Positions 51,895 to 61,486 of a DNA stretch of 64,000 nucleotides are shown here, piece after piece. Location of the stretch: NCBI RefSeq assembly GCF_001637205.1, contig NZ_LVJH01000074.1:62001-126000 (forward strand), given 5' to 3'. The position numbers and the translations under genes were made by a program. The notes under the pieces are model-generated. The model did not search any database. It was not told the DNA's origin and saw only the letters and a program-made list of their open reading frames with translations. Each line of letters starts with the position of its first letter. Position 1 is the first letter of the stretch. This stretch comes from Paenibacillus glacialis. GTDB taxonomy: Bacteria; Bacillota; Bacilli; Paenibacillales; Paenibacillaceae.

Positions 51895-52845
51895 CTAGAA
51901 TATTCGATACCCGGCAAATTTATAGGCGAGACGATAAGAGATAACGATTAAGATTAAGCTAATGACAGATTTGATTAGACTGACCGCAGTTGCAAAGCTG
52001 AACTGCCCGCTAAGAAGACCTTCTCTGTACACGAATGTATCAATAATATCTCCTTGTTGATAAACCAAAGGACTATACAAGTTGAATACCTGATCGAAGT
52101 TCGCATTCAACACATTACCTAATGCTAAGGTTGCGATAACGATAGCGATGGGTATAAGGGAAGGGATCGTAATATGCATCGTCTGCTTCCAACGGGTAGC
52201 TCCATCGACCTCGGCTGCTTCGTATAGCGATGGATTAATACCAGAGAGTGCTGCCAGAAAGATGATTGTATTGAACCCGAATTCTTTCCAGACATCACTA
52301 AAGATAATGGTAAATCGGAACCAATTACCGTCTCCTAAAAAGAAAATCGGCTTTATACCGAACACATTTGAAATAAACTGGTTGACGATCCCCGTCTGGG
52401 CGAGCATATCAATTAGAATTCCTGAAAGGGTTACCCATGAAAGAAAATGTGGCAAGTAGACAAGCGTTTGAATGGTTCTTTTGAGCGCCATCTTCCTTAC
52501 CTCATTCAATAATAATGCGAAAAGGAATGGAATAATTAAATTCATGATCATCTTCGAACAAGCAAAAAACAAGGTATTCCACGCTATTTGCATGAAATAG
52601 TCATTTTCAAACATGTATCTAAAATGTTTCAGGCCGACCCACGGAGAATCGACTATGCCTAATGCGGGTTTATAATCTTTAAATGCCATAATGATACCTG
52701 TCATAGGAATATAAGAAAAAATAAATACTAAAATGGCCGCTGGTAATACCATAAAATGCAGCATCCATGGTTGCTTATAAGTTCTTTTTCTTTTTATACT
52801 TCGGGTAGTTTCAAGGTTCACCGGCTGTACAGTTTTCGCTTCCAT
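51895..52845 (-). CDS. Sugar ABC transporter permease (MalF/LplB type)
   Basis: 316 residues, six helices. LplB features: WMLHFMVLPAAILVFIFSYIPMTGIIMAFKDY near the N-terminus and the EAA loop INPSLYEAAEVDGATRWKQTMHITIPSLIP. ATG 52845 after GGGGAGAG is chosen (MEAKTVQP); the longer frame has no site. It is the first gene of the minus-strand operon, divergent from the sensor kinase gene across 142 bases. No ATPase gene is in the cluster. Confidence 0.92.
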   Translation of the reverse strand: MEAKTVQPVNLETTRSIKRKRTYKQPWMLHFMVLPAAILVFIFSYIPMTGIIMAFKDYKPALGIVDSPWVGLKHFRYMFENDYFMQIAWNTLFFACSKMIMNLIIPFLFALLLNEVRKMALKRTIQTLVYLPHFLSWVTLSGILIDMLAQTGIVNQFISNVFGIKPIFFLGDGNWFRFTIIFSDVWKEFGFNTIIFLAALSGINPSLYEAAEVDGATRWKQTMHITIPSLIPIAIVIATLALGNVLNANFDQVFNLYSPLVYQQGDIIDTFVYREGLLSGQFSFATAVSLIKSVISLILIVISYRLAYKFAGYRIF

Positions 52846-52987
52846 AGCTCTCTCCCCTTTAAAAATTATTTTGTATGTCATAAGAATCTCTGATATATAT
52901 AGTATCAAGCATGTCTTCGAACTGACTATATAACATTATTAGGATTGATATGGTTTTGTTAGGGGATATCAGTCAGGAGGAAAAATT

Positions 52988-54757
52988 ATGCAATTACAGA
53001 GAGGTATTACTTTTCTTAAAGAAAAGGCTCGAACCAGGTTTAGTCTATTTGCCAAAATGAACGGTTTAATTATAGTATTATTTATACCCATCATTATCGT
53101 GTATACGTATTCAAATAACGTCACGTATGATGTTGTAAGTAAAGAGTTGCAGATGTCTAACACCAAACAACTCACATTTTTATCTAGTCAAATTGATTCG
53201 CGAATTAATCAAATGATGGATTTCAGTCATATTTTCTCCAAAGATCCGAATGTTCGGAAGTTCAACGGTCTAAACATCTGGGAAGACCGTTATGACCGCA
53301 TGCAGACCCGATACGTGATTCAGGAAAAAATGGTCCTCCAAGCCGGAGTGATGAATATATGGCCTGCCAGATACGCCGTTCATTCTCAGCAGAACAAAGA
53401 TGTCCTTTCTAATTACAATCAATCACAGCAATATGATGAGGATTACTTAAGAAAAAATATCAGTGGGAAATGGACGTACGGTGATGGAACCCACTCCTCT
53501 GACGAACTAAAGGCCTTTTATTGGTTCTATAGCGATACTTTAGTTCAGCAAGGTAAGCTGACAGGTAGCAGTCTAGTGATAGAAGCCAGTTTCAGTTATG
53601 AGAACATTCAAAATATGTTAGATACCTATAAAGCGGGCGGACAGGGTGATCCTTTCTTTTATCACAAAGGTAATACTCCGATCCTGAACCGTAGTGCGGA
53701 CAAGCAGCTTACGAGCGAATTGATACGTTATTTGGATGGAAAGTCACCGGAGAACACAACGCAGGATGTCGTGAAGTTAGATGGAAAAAATTATTTTGTT
53801 AGTTCTGTTAAATCTTCCAATTTGGATTGGCATTTGATAGATGTTGTTCCACTCGATCAGATATTAGGACCGATGTCATTCAGCCGTAATTTATTCTATT
53901 TTTCCATGTGCTTGCTTCTTGTGGTAGGTATCTCAGCATCGATTTTGTTATACCGAAACGTTCAAAGTCCAATTAAAAAACTGGTTCACGGTTTGCGTCG
54001 TGTTCAACGCGGAGACTATTCTGTAAGGCTCCATACCAAAAATCATAATGAGTTTTCATTTCTATTTCATCGATTTAATGATATGTCACGTCAAATTCAG
54101 GACTTAATTGAGAATGTGTTTAATGAGAAAATCCGTGCAAGGGAAGCAACGTTGAAGCAGTTGCAAGCACAAATAAATCCGCACTTCCTCTACAACTGTC
54201 TCGGTTATATTATTAATATGGCTCAGATGAAGGATGAGGAAGCTGTCGTCTCCATGGCATACAACTTAAGCGCTTACTACCGCTATACAACGCGAATGGA
54301 ACGAGAAACGGCTAGCTTACACGAAGAAATTCAACTGCTCATCAACTATTTGGATATCCAAAAACTTCGCAACGGTAGAATAGATTATCATATTGATATT
54401 CCAGATGACATGAGGACCCAATTTGTCCCACGCTTGATGTTACAGCCTATTGTGGAGAACTCCGTCATTCATGGTGTAGCGAAGTCATATACATCTGGCG
54501 AAATTCGGATCGTTGGTGAGATGTCAAATGGTTATTGCAAAGTGTACATCGATGACGATGGACCTGGGTTAAATCCAGATCAGCAAGCAGCATTAAATCT
54601 TAAGATGCAAGAGCCATTGAAGGAAGACATGGGCTGTGGCCTTTGGAATACCAATCAACGGATCATTCACCAATTTGGAACTAATTCTTATCTCTATTTC
54701 ACACAATCCCCTCTGGGAGGATTCCGGACGGAGATTATTTGGGAGATACCATCATGA
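52988..54757 (+). CDS. YesM-type sensor histidine kinase
   Basis: 589 residues. Two membrane helices (~residues 22-42 and ~295-315) flank an extracellular dCache-like sensor, then HAMP (RNVQSPIKKLVHGLRRVQRGDYSVRL), the His_kinase domain QAQINPHFLYNCLGYIINM (phospho-His399) and a HATPase (PIVENSVIHGVAK, DDDGPG). Partners with the regulator 58 bases downstream. In this branch such kinases sense sugars outside the cell, so it likely controls the divergent glycan operon. Confidence 0.94.
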   Translation: MQLQRGITFLKEKARTRFSLFAKMNGLIIVLFIPIIIVYTYSNNVTYDVVSKELQMSNTKQLTFLSSQIDSRINQMMDFSHIFSKDPNVRKFNGLNIWEDRYDRMQTRYVIQEKMVLQAGVMNIWPARYAVHSQQNKDVLSNYNQSQQYDEDYLRKNISGKWTYGDGTHSSDELKAFYWFYSDTLVQQGKLTGSSLVIEASFSYENIQNMLDTYKAGGQGDPFFYHKGNTPILNRSADKQLTSELIRYLDGKSPENTTQDVVKLDGKNYFVSSVKSSNLDWHLIDVVPLDQILGPMSFSRNLFYFSMCLLLVVGISASILLYRNVQSPIKKLVHGLRRVQRGDYSVRLHTKNHNEFSFLFHRFNDMSRQIQDLIENVFNEKIRAREATLKQLQAQINPHFLYNCLGYIINMAQMKDEEAVVSMAYNLSAYYRYTTRMERETASLHEEIQLLINYLDIQKLRNGRIDYHIDIPDDMRTQFVPRLMLQPIVENSVIHGVAKSYTSGEIRIVGEMSNGYCKVYIDDDGPGLNPDQQAALNLKMQEPLKEDMGCGLWNTNQRIIHQFGTNSYLYFTQSPLGGFRTEIIWEIPS

Positions 54758-54815
54758 GTAGAACATCACATTTATCCATTCATCACTGGGATATACAACA
54801 AGGAGACATACAAAC

Positions 54816-56426
54816 ATGCAGATGATCATCGTTGACGATGAAGCTCACTGGGTAGACAACCTATCCATGCACAAGCCCTGGCACACACTTGGAATCGAAC
54901 ATGTACACAAAGCTTATTCCGCACATGAGGCGCTTCAAATCATCGATACGCATCCTATCGATATTGTAATATCAGATATTCTAATGCCCGAAATGACGGG
55001 AATTGAGTTAATAGAGCGAATTCGAAAACATGATAAACGAATCAAATGCATTATTTTATCCGGTCATTCAGATTTTGAATTTGCCAAAAAAGCTGTCCAG
55101 CATAAAGCAGTGGATTACCTACTCAAGCCACCGACAGATAACGAATTATTCGATGCAGTCAAAACTGCGATCGAACAATTGAATATGGAATGGGAAACCA
55201 TAAGTTCCCTCGAACGCACCCAATATACCCTTCGGGAAAACCTGCCCCTTCTACGTGGTCAGCTACTTCTTGACGCATTGCGGGGACATCGAATGCCAGC
55301 CGACGAATTGAGCCGGAAACTTGAGAGTTACGGATTACCGTTTCACTACGGCGACTGCTCCTTGTTGCTTGTTCGAATGGAAGAAGAATTCGGACAATAT
55401 AGAAACAACGGGCAGCCGTTGATCGAATATGCAATCATCAACATGGCCGAAGAGATTATGGGCGAATTTATGGAAGTCTGGGGCGTCAAGGAGGAGCATG
55501 GGTATCTTGTGTTCTTACTACAGTTCAAAGAAGATGGTTCAGAGATAGGGAAAGAAACCATTTTGGAGAAGCTATCTTCGCAGCTTCAATATAAAGTGAA
55601 ACAATTCCTGAAAGGATCCCTATCCATTGTCATAACGGAGTGGTTCCAATTTCCAGAGCAGCTGTCAGAACGTTTCCGACAGGCTTCATCCTATTTCCGA
55701 CAAATTGTGGGAGACGAACGAGAATTCGTCATGCGAGTTAGTGACCATGAACATACGCCCACCCAAGGGCCCTTGAGTGCTCTCTACGTTCCTCCTTCTT
55801 TAATCAATCTGCTCGAAGCAGGACGCTGGGATACAGCAGAAGAAAAACTGCTCGCAGTGTGTGAAGAGCTAGATGACAAATGGTCAGAATCTTGGGAGCA
55901 CTGTATGGAGGCTGGTTTTTTAATATCTGCTTCCTTCACTCATCTCGCACACCGAAATGGTCATACGCTCGTTAGTTTGCTTGGAACGGATATTGAACCA
56001 TTGCAGAGCGGAGATGCCTTCTCCTCCATCAGTAAACTTAGAACGTGGTCTCTCGGTGTACTTGGCAAGTTGAAAGATGGAACTTCAAATGAAATCAAAG
56101 ACATCCGATCCCTATATGTGAAGCAAATTCAAGAGTTCACAGACAAAAATTTGCATCTCGATGTTTCATTACGTGTATTAGCTGACCATGTGAATCTGCA
56201 TCCAACGCACTTATCCAAAATCTATAAGATTGAAACCGGTGAAGGAATAAGCGATTATGTCGCACATCTTCGAATGGATCGTGCTTGCCATAAGCTCAAA
56301 ACGACCAACAAAAAGATATATGAAATTAGTTTGGAGATTGGATATATGGATCCTGCTTACTTTATAAAAGTGTTTAAACGCCAGTTTGGGGTAACCCCGC
56401 AGGAATATAGAGACAGTAATAAATAG
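54816..56426 (+). CDS. YesN-type response regulator (REC + AraC HTH)
   Basis: 536 residues. The receiver starts MQMIIVDDEAHWVDN, with the phosphorylated Asp54 in VISDILMPEMTG and Lys in YLLKPPTDNE. A long linker leads to two AraC helix-turn-helix motifs at the end (HPTHLSKIYKIETGEGISDYVAHLRM and YEISLEIGYMDPAYFIKVFKRQFGVTPQEYR). RBS AAGGAG. It is the partner of the preceding kinase and probably activates the divergent permease-esterase-GH3-GH94 operon and the adjacent binding protein. Confidence 0.94.
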   Translation: MQMIIVDDEAHWVDNLSMHKPWHTLGIEHVHKAYSAHEALQIIDTHPIDIVISDILMPEMTGIELIERIRKHDKRIKCIILSGHSDFEFAKKAVQHKAVDYLLKPPTDNELFDAVKTAIEQLNMEWETISSLERTQYTLRENLPLLRGQLLLDALRGHRMPADELSRKLESYGLPFHYGDCSLLLVRMEEEFGQYRNNGQPLIEYAIINMAEEIMGEFMEVWGVKEEHGYLVFLLQFKEDGSEIGKETILEKLSSQLQYKVKQFLKGSLSIVITEWFQFPEQLSERFRQASSYFRQIVGDEREFVMRVSDHEHTPTQGPLSALYVPPSLINLLEAGRWDTAEEKLLAVCEELDDKWSESWEHCMEAGFLISASFTHLAHRNGHTLVSLLGTDIEPLQSGDAFSSISKLRTWSLGVLGKLKDGTSNEIKDIRSLYVKQIQEFTDKNLHLDVSLRVLADHVNLHPTHLSKIYKIETGEGISDYVAHLRMDRACHKLKTTNKKIYEISLEIGYMDPAYFIKVFKRQFGVTPQEYRDSNK

Positions 56427-56530
56427 CATGACAGAGTCCTATGAAAACTAATAATCTCATATAGATGCCCTCCCCCAATCATTGATAAAGTAAAACTTGT
56501 AGAGATCACACACAGTAGGGGGAATAACAA

Positions 56531-58198
56531 ATGAAAAAAATCAGAAAATCATGGCAGTTGCTCATGATCAGTTCACTCGTCTTGGTTACTGCCTGTAGTG
56601 GAACGTCTAATAAAGACGTAAAGAAAGATGAAACCGCTTCAACTGAAGTCAGTGCATCTGACGCTGCCTTTGCCAAAGGTAAATACGATCCACCGATCGA
56701 TATCAGCACTGTCGTTATGTTCGCCGCACCGAAGAAATACATCAACGGCGACACCAGAGAAAACAATGTCCACGACAAATGGATGTTAGAGCAGTTAGGA
56801 ATGAAGCACAAGGATACCTGGTACCCATCCAGCGCGGATCAATATAAGCAACAACTTCAGCTCGCTATTGCTTCAGGCGAGAAGATGCCTGATTTCGTAT
56901 ACGTACCAGGCGACCCTATCTTGACCAACCAACTGATCGATTCCGGTCAGTTCCTTGCAATCGATCAGTTATTTGATAAGTACGCCAATCAAATTTGGAA
57001 AGACCATGCTACAGAACATCCGGAACTGTGGTACCCTTTCATGAAGGATGGCAAGAAATACAACGTGCCAATTCTTGAATATACAGACAATGACAATACG
57101 TTGTTATGGCTTCGCGAAGATTGGATGGAAAAGCTAAATCTTCCTGCACCCAAGACGATCGCGGAATTAGAGAATGTGATGGACAAATTCAAGAATGAGA
57201 ACCCAGACGGGCTTGCTCCGAAGGACGTCTATCCACTCGCTCTTACCTTGAAAAGTAAAACAAACACATGGTTAGGTGGGCTCGATTGGTTTTTCGGGGC
57301 ATACGGAACGGTCCATGAGCAATGGAATAAGGACGCAGCTGGGAATCTCGAATATGGTTCGACGAATCCTGGAGCTAAGCAAGCGCTCGCTAAGCTGCAA
57401 GAATGGATGGACAAAGGTTATATTCATCCCGATTCGGCTTTGTGGGATGAGAATAAAGCCGCGGAAATTTGGACAAAAGGAAATGCAGGTATTCTCCCAG
57501 GAGCAAACTGGGTTCCAGATTGGCCAGCTCCAGATTTGCAGAAAAACGTCAAAGGATCGAAATATAAAGGATATCCGGTTCCAGCTGGACCAGATGGACA
57601 TATAGGAACAAAATGGCAAAATTCTGGCGTAAACAGTAGCTTCATGATTAATAAAGATGCTAAAAATCCGGAAGCATTTTTCCTTTATTACAACTATTTG
57701 CTAGACAACATGGCTAACCCAACAGCAGGGAGCAAATACGAATACGGCTTTGCTCAAGGGTACGACTGGAACATGGTGGACGGAAAACCAACTGTCGTCA
57801 AAGATAAAGTTGACTTCACATTTATCACCGCACCTGGGCGGATTCCAGATCTTTATATGAAAACATTGGTTGACCTTGCGGATGGCAAAAAGCCAGAAAC
57901 ACCTTATGAGAAGCAGCTTGCAGAGTTCCGCAAACCTGAAAACTGGGCTGCTGCGAAAATCGTCATGTCCCAAAAGGACGTTCGCAAGCAAAACTACTTT
58001 ACAGGTGCTTCGACACCAACGATGATTTCGAAGTGGAACCTTCTAGCCCAGTCTGAGCTGGAAACCTTCAACAAAATCATATATGGCAAACTGCCAGTAG
58101 ATGCTTTCGACGATTTTGTTGCTAGCTGGAAAGCAAATGGCGGGGAACAAGTTACAAAAGAAGTAAATGATTGGTTTAAATCTGTAAATACAAAATAA
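56531..58198 (+). CDS. Sugar-binding lipoprotein of ABC importer (LplA/YtcQ type)
   Basis: 555 residues. Signal peptide with lipobox SLVLVTACSG (Cys22) and a Lys/Asp/Ser spacer. The length and motifs (WMLEQLGMKHKDTWY, YTDNDNTLLWLREDWMEKLNLPAPKTIAELENVMDKFK, GLDWFFGAYGTV, SSFMINKDAKNPEAFFLYYNYL) mark the large LplA-type solute-binding proteins. It likely presents the oligosaccharides to the two divergent permeases. It has its own ribosome site (GGGGGGAA) and ends at a clear terminator. Confidence 0.92.
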   Translation: MKKIRKSWQLLMISSLVLVTACSGTSNKDVKKDETASTEVSASDAAFAKGKYDPPIDISTVVMFAAPKKYINGDTRENNVHDKWMLEQLGMKHKDTWYPSSADQYKQQLQLAIASGEKMPDFVYVPGDPILTNQLIDSGQFLAIDQLFDKYANQIWKDHATEHPELWYPFMKDGKKYNVPILEYTDNDNTLLWLREDWMEKLNLPAPKTIAELENVMDKFKNENPDGLAPKDVYPLALTLKSKTNTWLGGLDWFFGAYGTVHEQWNKDAAGNLEYGSTNPGAKQALAKLQEWMDKGYIHPDSALWDENKAAEIWTKGNAGILPGANWVPDWPAPDLQKNVKGSKYKGYPVPAGPDGHIGTKWQNSGVNSSFMINKDAKNPEAFFLYYNYLLDNMANPTAGSKYEYGFAQGYDWNMVDGKPTVVKDKVDFTFITAPGRIPDLYMKTLVDLADGKKPETPYEKQLAEFRKPENWAAAKIVMSQKDVRKQNYFTGASTPTMISKWNLLAQSELETFNKIIYGKLPVDAFDDFVASWKANGGEQVTKEVNDWFKSVNTK

Positions 58199-58208
58199 GA
58201 AAAAATTA

Positions 58209-58253
58209 ACAGGCTGTGGATCAGGGGAAACCTTGATTCTACAGCCTGTTTTG
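58209..58253 (+). terminator. Terminator of the binding-protein gene
   Basis: AACAGGCTGTGGATCA pairs with TTGATTCTACAGCCTGTT (one mismatch) and is followed by TTGTT. Confidence 0.8.
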
Positions 58254-58449
58254 TTGCAACTCGCTGAATATTCACTCCAAATCTAAATAACCTATAAGCG
58301 CATATTGCATATTGTATAGTAATCGCTTCCAATTTAAACCAAATATTTCTATAAAGTCTGAATTGTGATATGTTAATATCAACATAGTATTCAGTGCAAT
58401 TTAATATCCATCCATATGAACACAAATGAAATCTGAGAGGTGATTATAC

Positions 58450-59286
58450 ATGCCAAGCTTAATTCTGGAAGGTGGTACCCTTCGTCCTATATTCAGTGCA
58501 GGTGTGATGGATGCACTGCTAGATCATGAAGTGATGTTCCCTTATTGTATCGGTGTTTCTGCTGGAATCAGCAATGGATTTTCTTATATCTCCAAACAAA
58601 ACCGTAGAAATTTAGATATATTAGAAAAGTACCGCCATGACAAGCGTTATATTGGCGTACATAATTTTCTTCGCAGTCGCAGCTTATTTGGATTGGATTT
58701 TATATTTAGGGAGATCCCCAATACGTTACTTCCCTTTAATACTGAAACTTTCAACACCTATCCGGGTCAACTTATTGTAGGAGTTACCAATGCCCATTCA
58801 GGAACACCAGAATATATGAACGGACTGGATATTGATGAACATTGGACGATGTTACGCGCTACCTGTGCTCTTCCGCTATTCTTCCCTGCCATTGAAATAA
58901 ACGGAACCAAATATTATGACGGAGGCCTGAGCGACCCAATCCCAATTCGCAAAGCTATTACGGACGGTAACAACAAACATCTTATCGTTCTGACTCAACC
59001 GAAAGGTTATGTTAAACCACTCAGCAAGGAAAATGCGATGGTCGGCAAATTATTGAAGCGTAAATACCCCAATCTAGAGGAAATCTTGCTAACAAGACAC
59101 GATAAGTACAATGAAACCGTAGCGTTTTGTGAACAATTAGAGAAAGACGGGCAAGCCATTATCTTTCGTCCTAAGCAATCACTTAATAGCTTCGAAAAGG
59201 ATATCCATGTACTCAGAAATACCTACCAGCATGGATACGACATGGCGATCAATCATATGAATGACATTCACAAGCTGTTTCTTTGA
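58450..59286 (+). CDS. Patatin-like phospholipase (YchK/RssA-type)
   Basis: 278 residues. Oxyanion loop EGGTLRPIFSAGVMDAL, nucleophile Ser37 in GVSAGISNG and the catalytic Asp in YYDGGLSDPIPI form the patatin Ser-Asp dyad. It has no signal peptide, so it is a cytoplasmic lipid acyl hydrolase. The substrate is not known. RBS GAGAGGTG is nine bases before ATG. The convergent VanW gene follows with 22 bases between the stops. Confidence 0.92.
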   Translation: MPSLILEGGTLRPIFSAGVMDALLDHEVMFPYCIGVSAGISNGFSYISKQNRRNLDILEKYRHDKRYIGVHNFLRSRSLFGLDFIFREIPNTLLPFNTETFNTYPGQLIVGVTNAHSGTPEYMNGLDIDEHWTMLRATCALPLFFPAIEINGTKYYDGGLSDPIPIRKAITDGNNKHLIVLTQPKGYVKPLSKENAMVGKLLKRKYPNLEEILLTRHDKYNETVAFCEQLEKDGQAIIFRPKQSLNSFEKDIHVLRNTYQHGYDMAINHMNDIHKLFL

Positions 59287-59308
59287 TGGTTAGTTGGTTT
59301 ACACCATT

Positions 59309-60322
59309 TCACATATGGTTAGCATTTAAGTCCTTCGCGATCTCCTCTGGCATTTTTTTAGATGCGCTAGGTACTTCTCTTCGTTTGTCATTAACCATAT
59401 CAGATGAACAAATGATGATGCTCACCTGCCCCCCATGCGCGAAGGCTCGTATAAGAATCGGTTGATTATATTTATTTTTGAAAGAAAAATCCGGTCCATA
59501 CCAGCTTACCGTTGCATCTCGGCCAGGTGGTACATAGGTAACACTCTTGCTATGGGAATAGCGCTGGATGACCTCAAGACCGGCACGATCTACCGCATTA
59601 AAGAGTGTCGATGAGATCTGACATATCCCTCCGCCAATGTCTTCGGATGCTTCTCCCCTTACAATAATGGGAGCACGTAAATACCCCTTCTCTTTCGTTC
59701 GTTTACCAACCACCGCATTGAACGAAAATGTCTCATTTGGAAACACAACCGTATTATTAATGGCTTTGGCTGCTAATCCTATATTGTGTGAACGATTTTT
59801 ATTGTTTGAATTGTAATATGTAAAATAGTTCCCAATCTTCTTTTCCATAATGGATTGCAACAACTCGCTATCCACTCTTGCATGAACACGTTGCAAAGGT
59901 ACTTCCAATCTAGAGATGTTACCTTCTATAATATATCTATAAAGCTTTTCTTTAATTAGAGTCCTGTTAAGTGCTCTACCTGCTTGCTCAGATATAATTC
60001 TGCCTCCCGCATCAATTACAGCATTCGTAGGCGCAAAATATACTTGCTTAGCTAGGTCATCCATTAGAGCATTTAATTTGATATCATCAACAAGTGGTAC
60101 TCCGGGAATGGGTATCGTGTATGCCGAGTGATTCACTTCTCCTATAACTTGTCCTTGATCCTCAATAACCAAAGGTTCCAGAGGGAATAATTGTTGAAAT
60201 ACAAATACAATAGCCACGATCAAATGCAACCTCACAATCGCTTTCCCCCATATGTCAGTATCGGTCATAGTATGAATCAAATGAGACAAACTGATACATA
60301 TTATTAATCGCACTTCTGACAT
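59309..60322 (-). CDS. VanW family protein
   Basis: About 337 residues. One N-terminal membrane segment (LHLIVAIVFVFQQLFPL, ~residues 31-47) is followed by an extracellular region and the VanW domain: NTVVFPNETFSFNAVVGKRT, EDIGGGICQISSTLFNAVDRAGLEVIQRYSHS and PGRDATVSWYGPDFSFKN. VanW occurs in some vancomycin clusters without a known function; chromosomal members (YoaR) are linked to the cell wall. No van genes are nearby. The two ATGs after AAGGA (60325/60322) are the likely start. Co-oriented with the CpsB gene 55 bases upstream. Confidence 0.9.
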   Translation of the reverse strand: MSEVRLIICISLSHLIHTMTDTDIWGKAIVRLHLIVAIVFVFQQLFPLEPLVIEDQGQVIGEVNHSAYTIPIPGVPLVDDIKLNALMDDLAKQVYFAPTNAVIDAGGRIISEQAGRALNRTLIKEKLYRYIIEGNISRLEVPLQRVHARVDSELLQSIMEKKIGNYFTYYNSNNKNRSHNIGLAAKAINNTVVFPNETFSFNAVVGKRTKEKGYLRAPIIVRGEASEDIGGGICQISSTLFNAVDRAGLEVIQRYSHSKSVTYVPPGRDATVSWYGPDFSFKNKYNQPILIRAFAHGGQVSIIICSSDMVNDKRREVPSASKKMPEEIAKDLNANHM

Positions 60323-60377
60323 CATCGTTTCCTTAAACAAAGAAAGTCGACCATGTGTACATGATCACAGCATTAAG

Positions 60378-61163
60378 CTAATGATTTCGTAAATAGGAAC
60401 CTAAGCGGTGCAGTATACCGCCGGATGAAGGTTTCTCGACTGGCTGAATCTCAAAAGGTCTATCGTCAATCACACACTGCGCATTATTTAAAAAATAGTT
60501 CTGCCACTGCTCCCCCATCACATCACCGATAACATTATAGGCTTCACGCAAGCGAAATCCTCTACGCTCCACATGATGGGCATCCGATGATACGATATGA
60601 ATGAGACCCCTTTTGCAAAGTGTCCAAGCCAATTTCTCGATTCTCTTACCAAAGCCACCTAGTAAGGAATGGGTTGTAACCTGTGCCCAAGCACCTCTCT
60701 CAATGAGATTAGCAAGTCGATCTGGGTGCTTCATAATCTCTGCATTACGTTCAGGATGAGCAATAATGGGCTTCATATTTAATATATTCAGCTCATAGAT
60801 TAGTTCATACAACTCTTTCGGTATACGAGAGGACGGCAACTCTATCAGCACGTAACGTGAGTCTGCTAGAGGAAGTAACTCCTTTCTATACCAAGAATCT
60901 AGCCAGTCACCATGCAACCGAATCTCTTGTCCTGACCGAATCGTAATAGGCACACCCTCTACGATCAACTGTTCGTTGATTTGTCGTGTTCGTTCTATAA
61001 CTTCAATTGCAGTGTTCATATATTTCCCATTGGCGTGATGCGGTGTTGCAATCAACGTTGTGATTCCCTCTGCAACGGCCGCCTTAGCCATATTCAATGT
61101 GTCATTCCAATTCTTCGCTCCATCATCTACTCCAGGTAATATATGCGTATGAATATCAATCAT
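60378..61163 (-). CDS. CpsB/CapC-type (YwqE) manganese tyrosine phosphatase
   Basis: PHP-fold phosphatase of about 261 residues that dephosphorylates tyrosine kinases controlling exopolysaccharide synthesis. Metal and catalytic motifs: MIDIHTHILPGVDDGAK, LIATPHHANGKY, GQEIRLHGD, PIIAHPERN and HIVSSDAHHVERR. The YwqE-like start is ATG 61163. No polysaccharide synthesis cluster or kinase gene (ywqD) is adjacent; it is paired with VanW instead. Confidence 0.92.
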   Translation of the reverse strand: MIDIHTHILPGVDDGAKNWNDTLNMAKAAVAEGITTLIATPHHANGKYMNTAIEVIERTRQINEQLIVEGVPITIRSGQEIRLHGDWLDSWYRKELLPLADSRYVLIELPSSRIPKELYELIYELNILNMKPIIAHPERNAEIMKHPDRLANLIERGAWAQVTTHSLLGGFGKRIEKLAWTLCKRGLIHIVSSDAHHVERRGFRLREAYNVIGDVMGEQWQNYFLNNAQCVIDDRPFEIQPVEKPSSGGILHRLGSYLRNH

Positions 61164-61486
61164 CTTTGGTTTCACTTCCTATGAACGATATATTCAACTT
61201 ACCTAAGAGATAAGCTTGCATATATTCTATCATATGGAAATATTTAATTAAAACATCTAAATACAAGCACTTTCGAATCAGCATCTGTCCCATCGCTGTA
61301 ACCTGATTTCAAGAGTTATTCTCTCCTACTTTATCATCATCTAACAGCAAGCTTTCTCAGATTTTATAGAGACAACACAATAATTGCCCAGTCCATGATC
61401 ATAGGTCTGGGCAATTATTTATCACTGAAATCAATGTTTTGTTGCTCTTGATACGACTGTCTATAATGAAGATATTCAAAAAGGCG
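61164..61486. other. Intergenic space between CpsB and AraC genes
   Basis: About 320 bases without a supported gene. Apart from the terminator at 61380-61418 I see no RNA fold, repeat or small ORF with a ribosome site. It should carry the CpsB promoter. Confidence 0.5.
61380..61418 (-). terminator. Hairpin after the AraC-type gene
   Basis: ATAATTGCCCAG and CTGGGCAATTAT form a perfect 12-base-pair stem with a 15-base loop; the following bases on the minus strand are TGTGTT. Confidence 0.65.

Noticed and set aside
59309-60322. VanW as a sign of vancomycin resistance
   Set aside because: No vanA/vanH/vanX/vanS/vanR genes nearby; chromosomal VanW-domain proteins are widespread.
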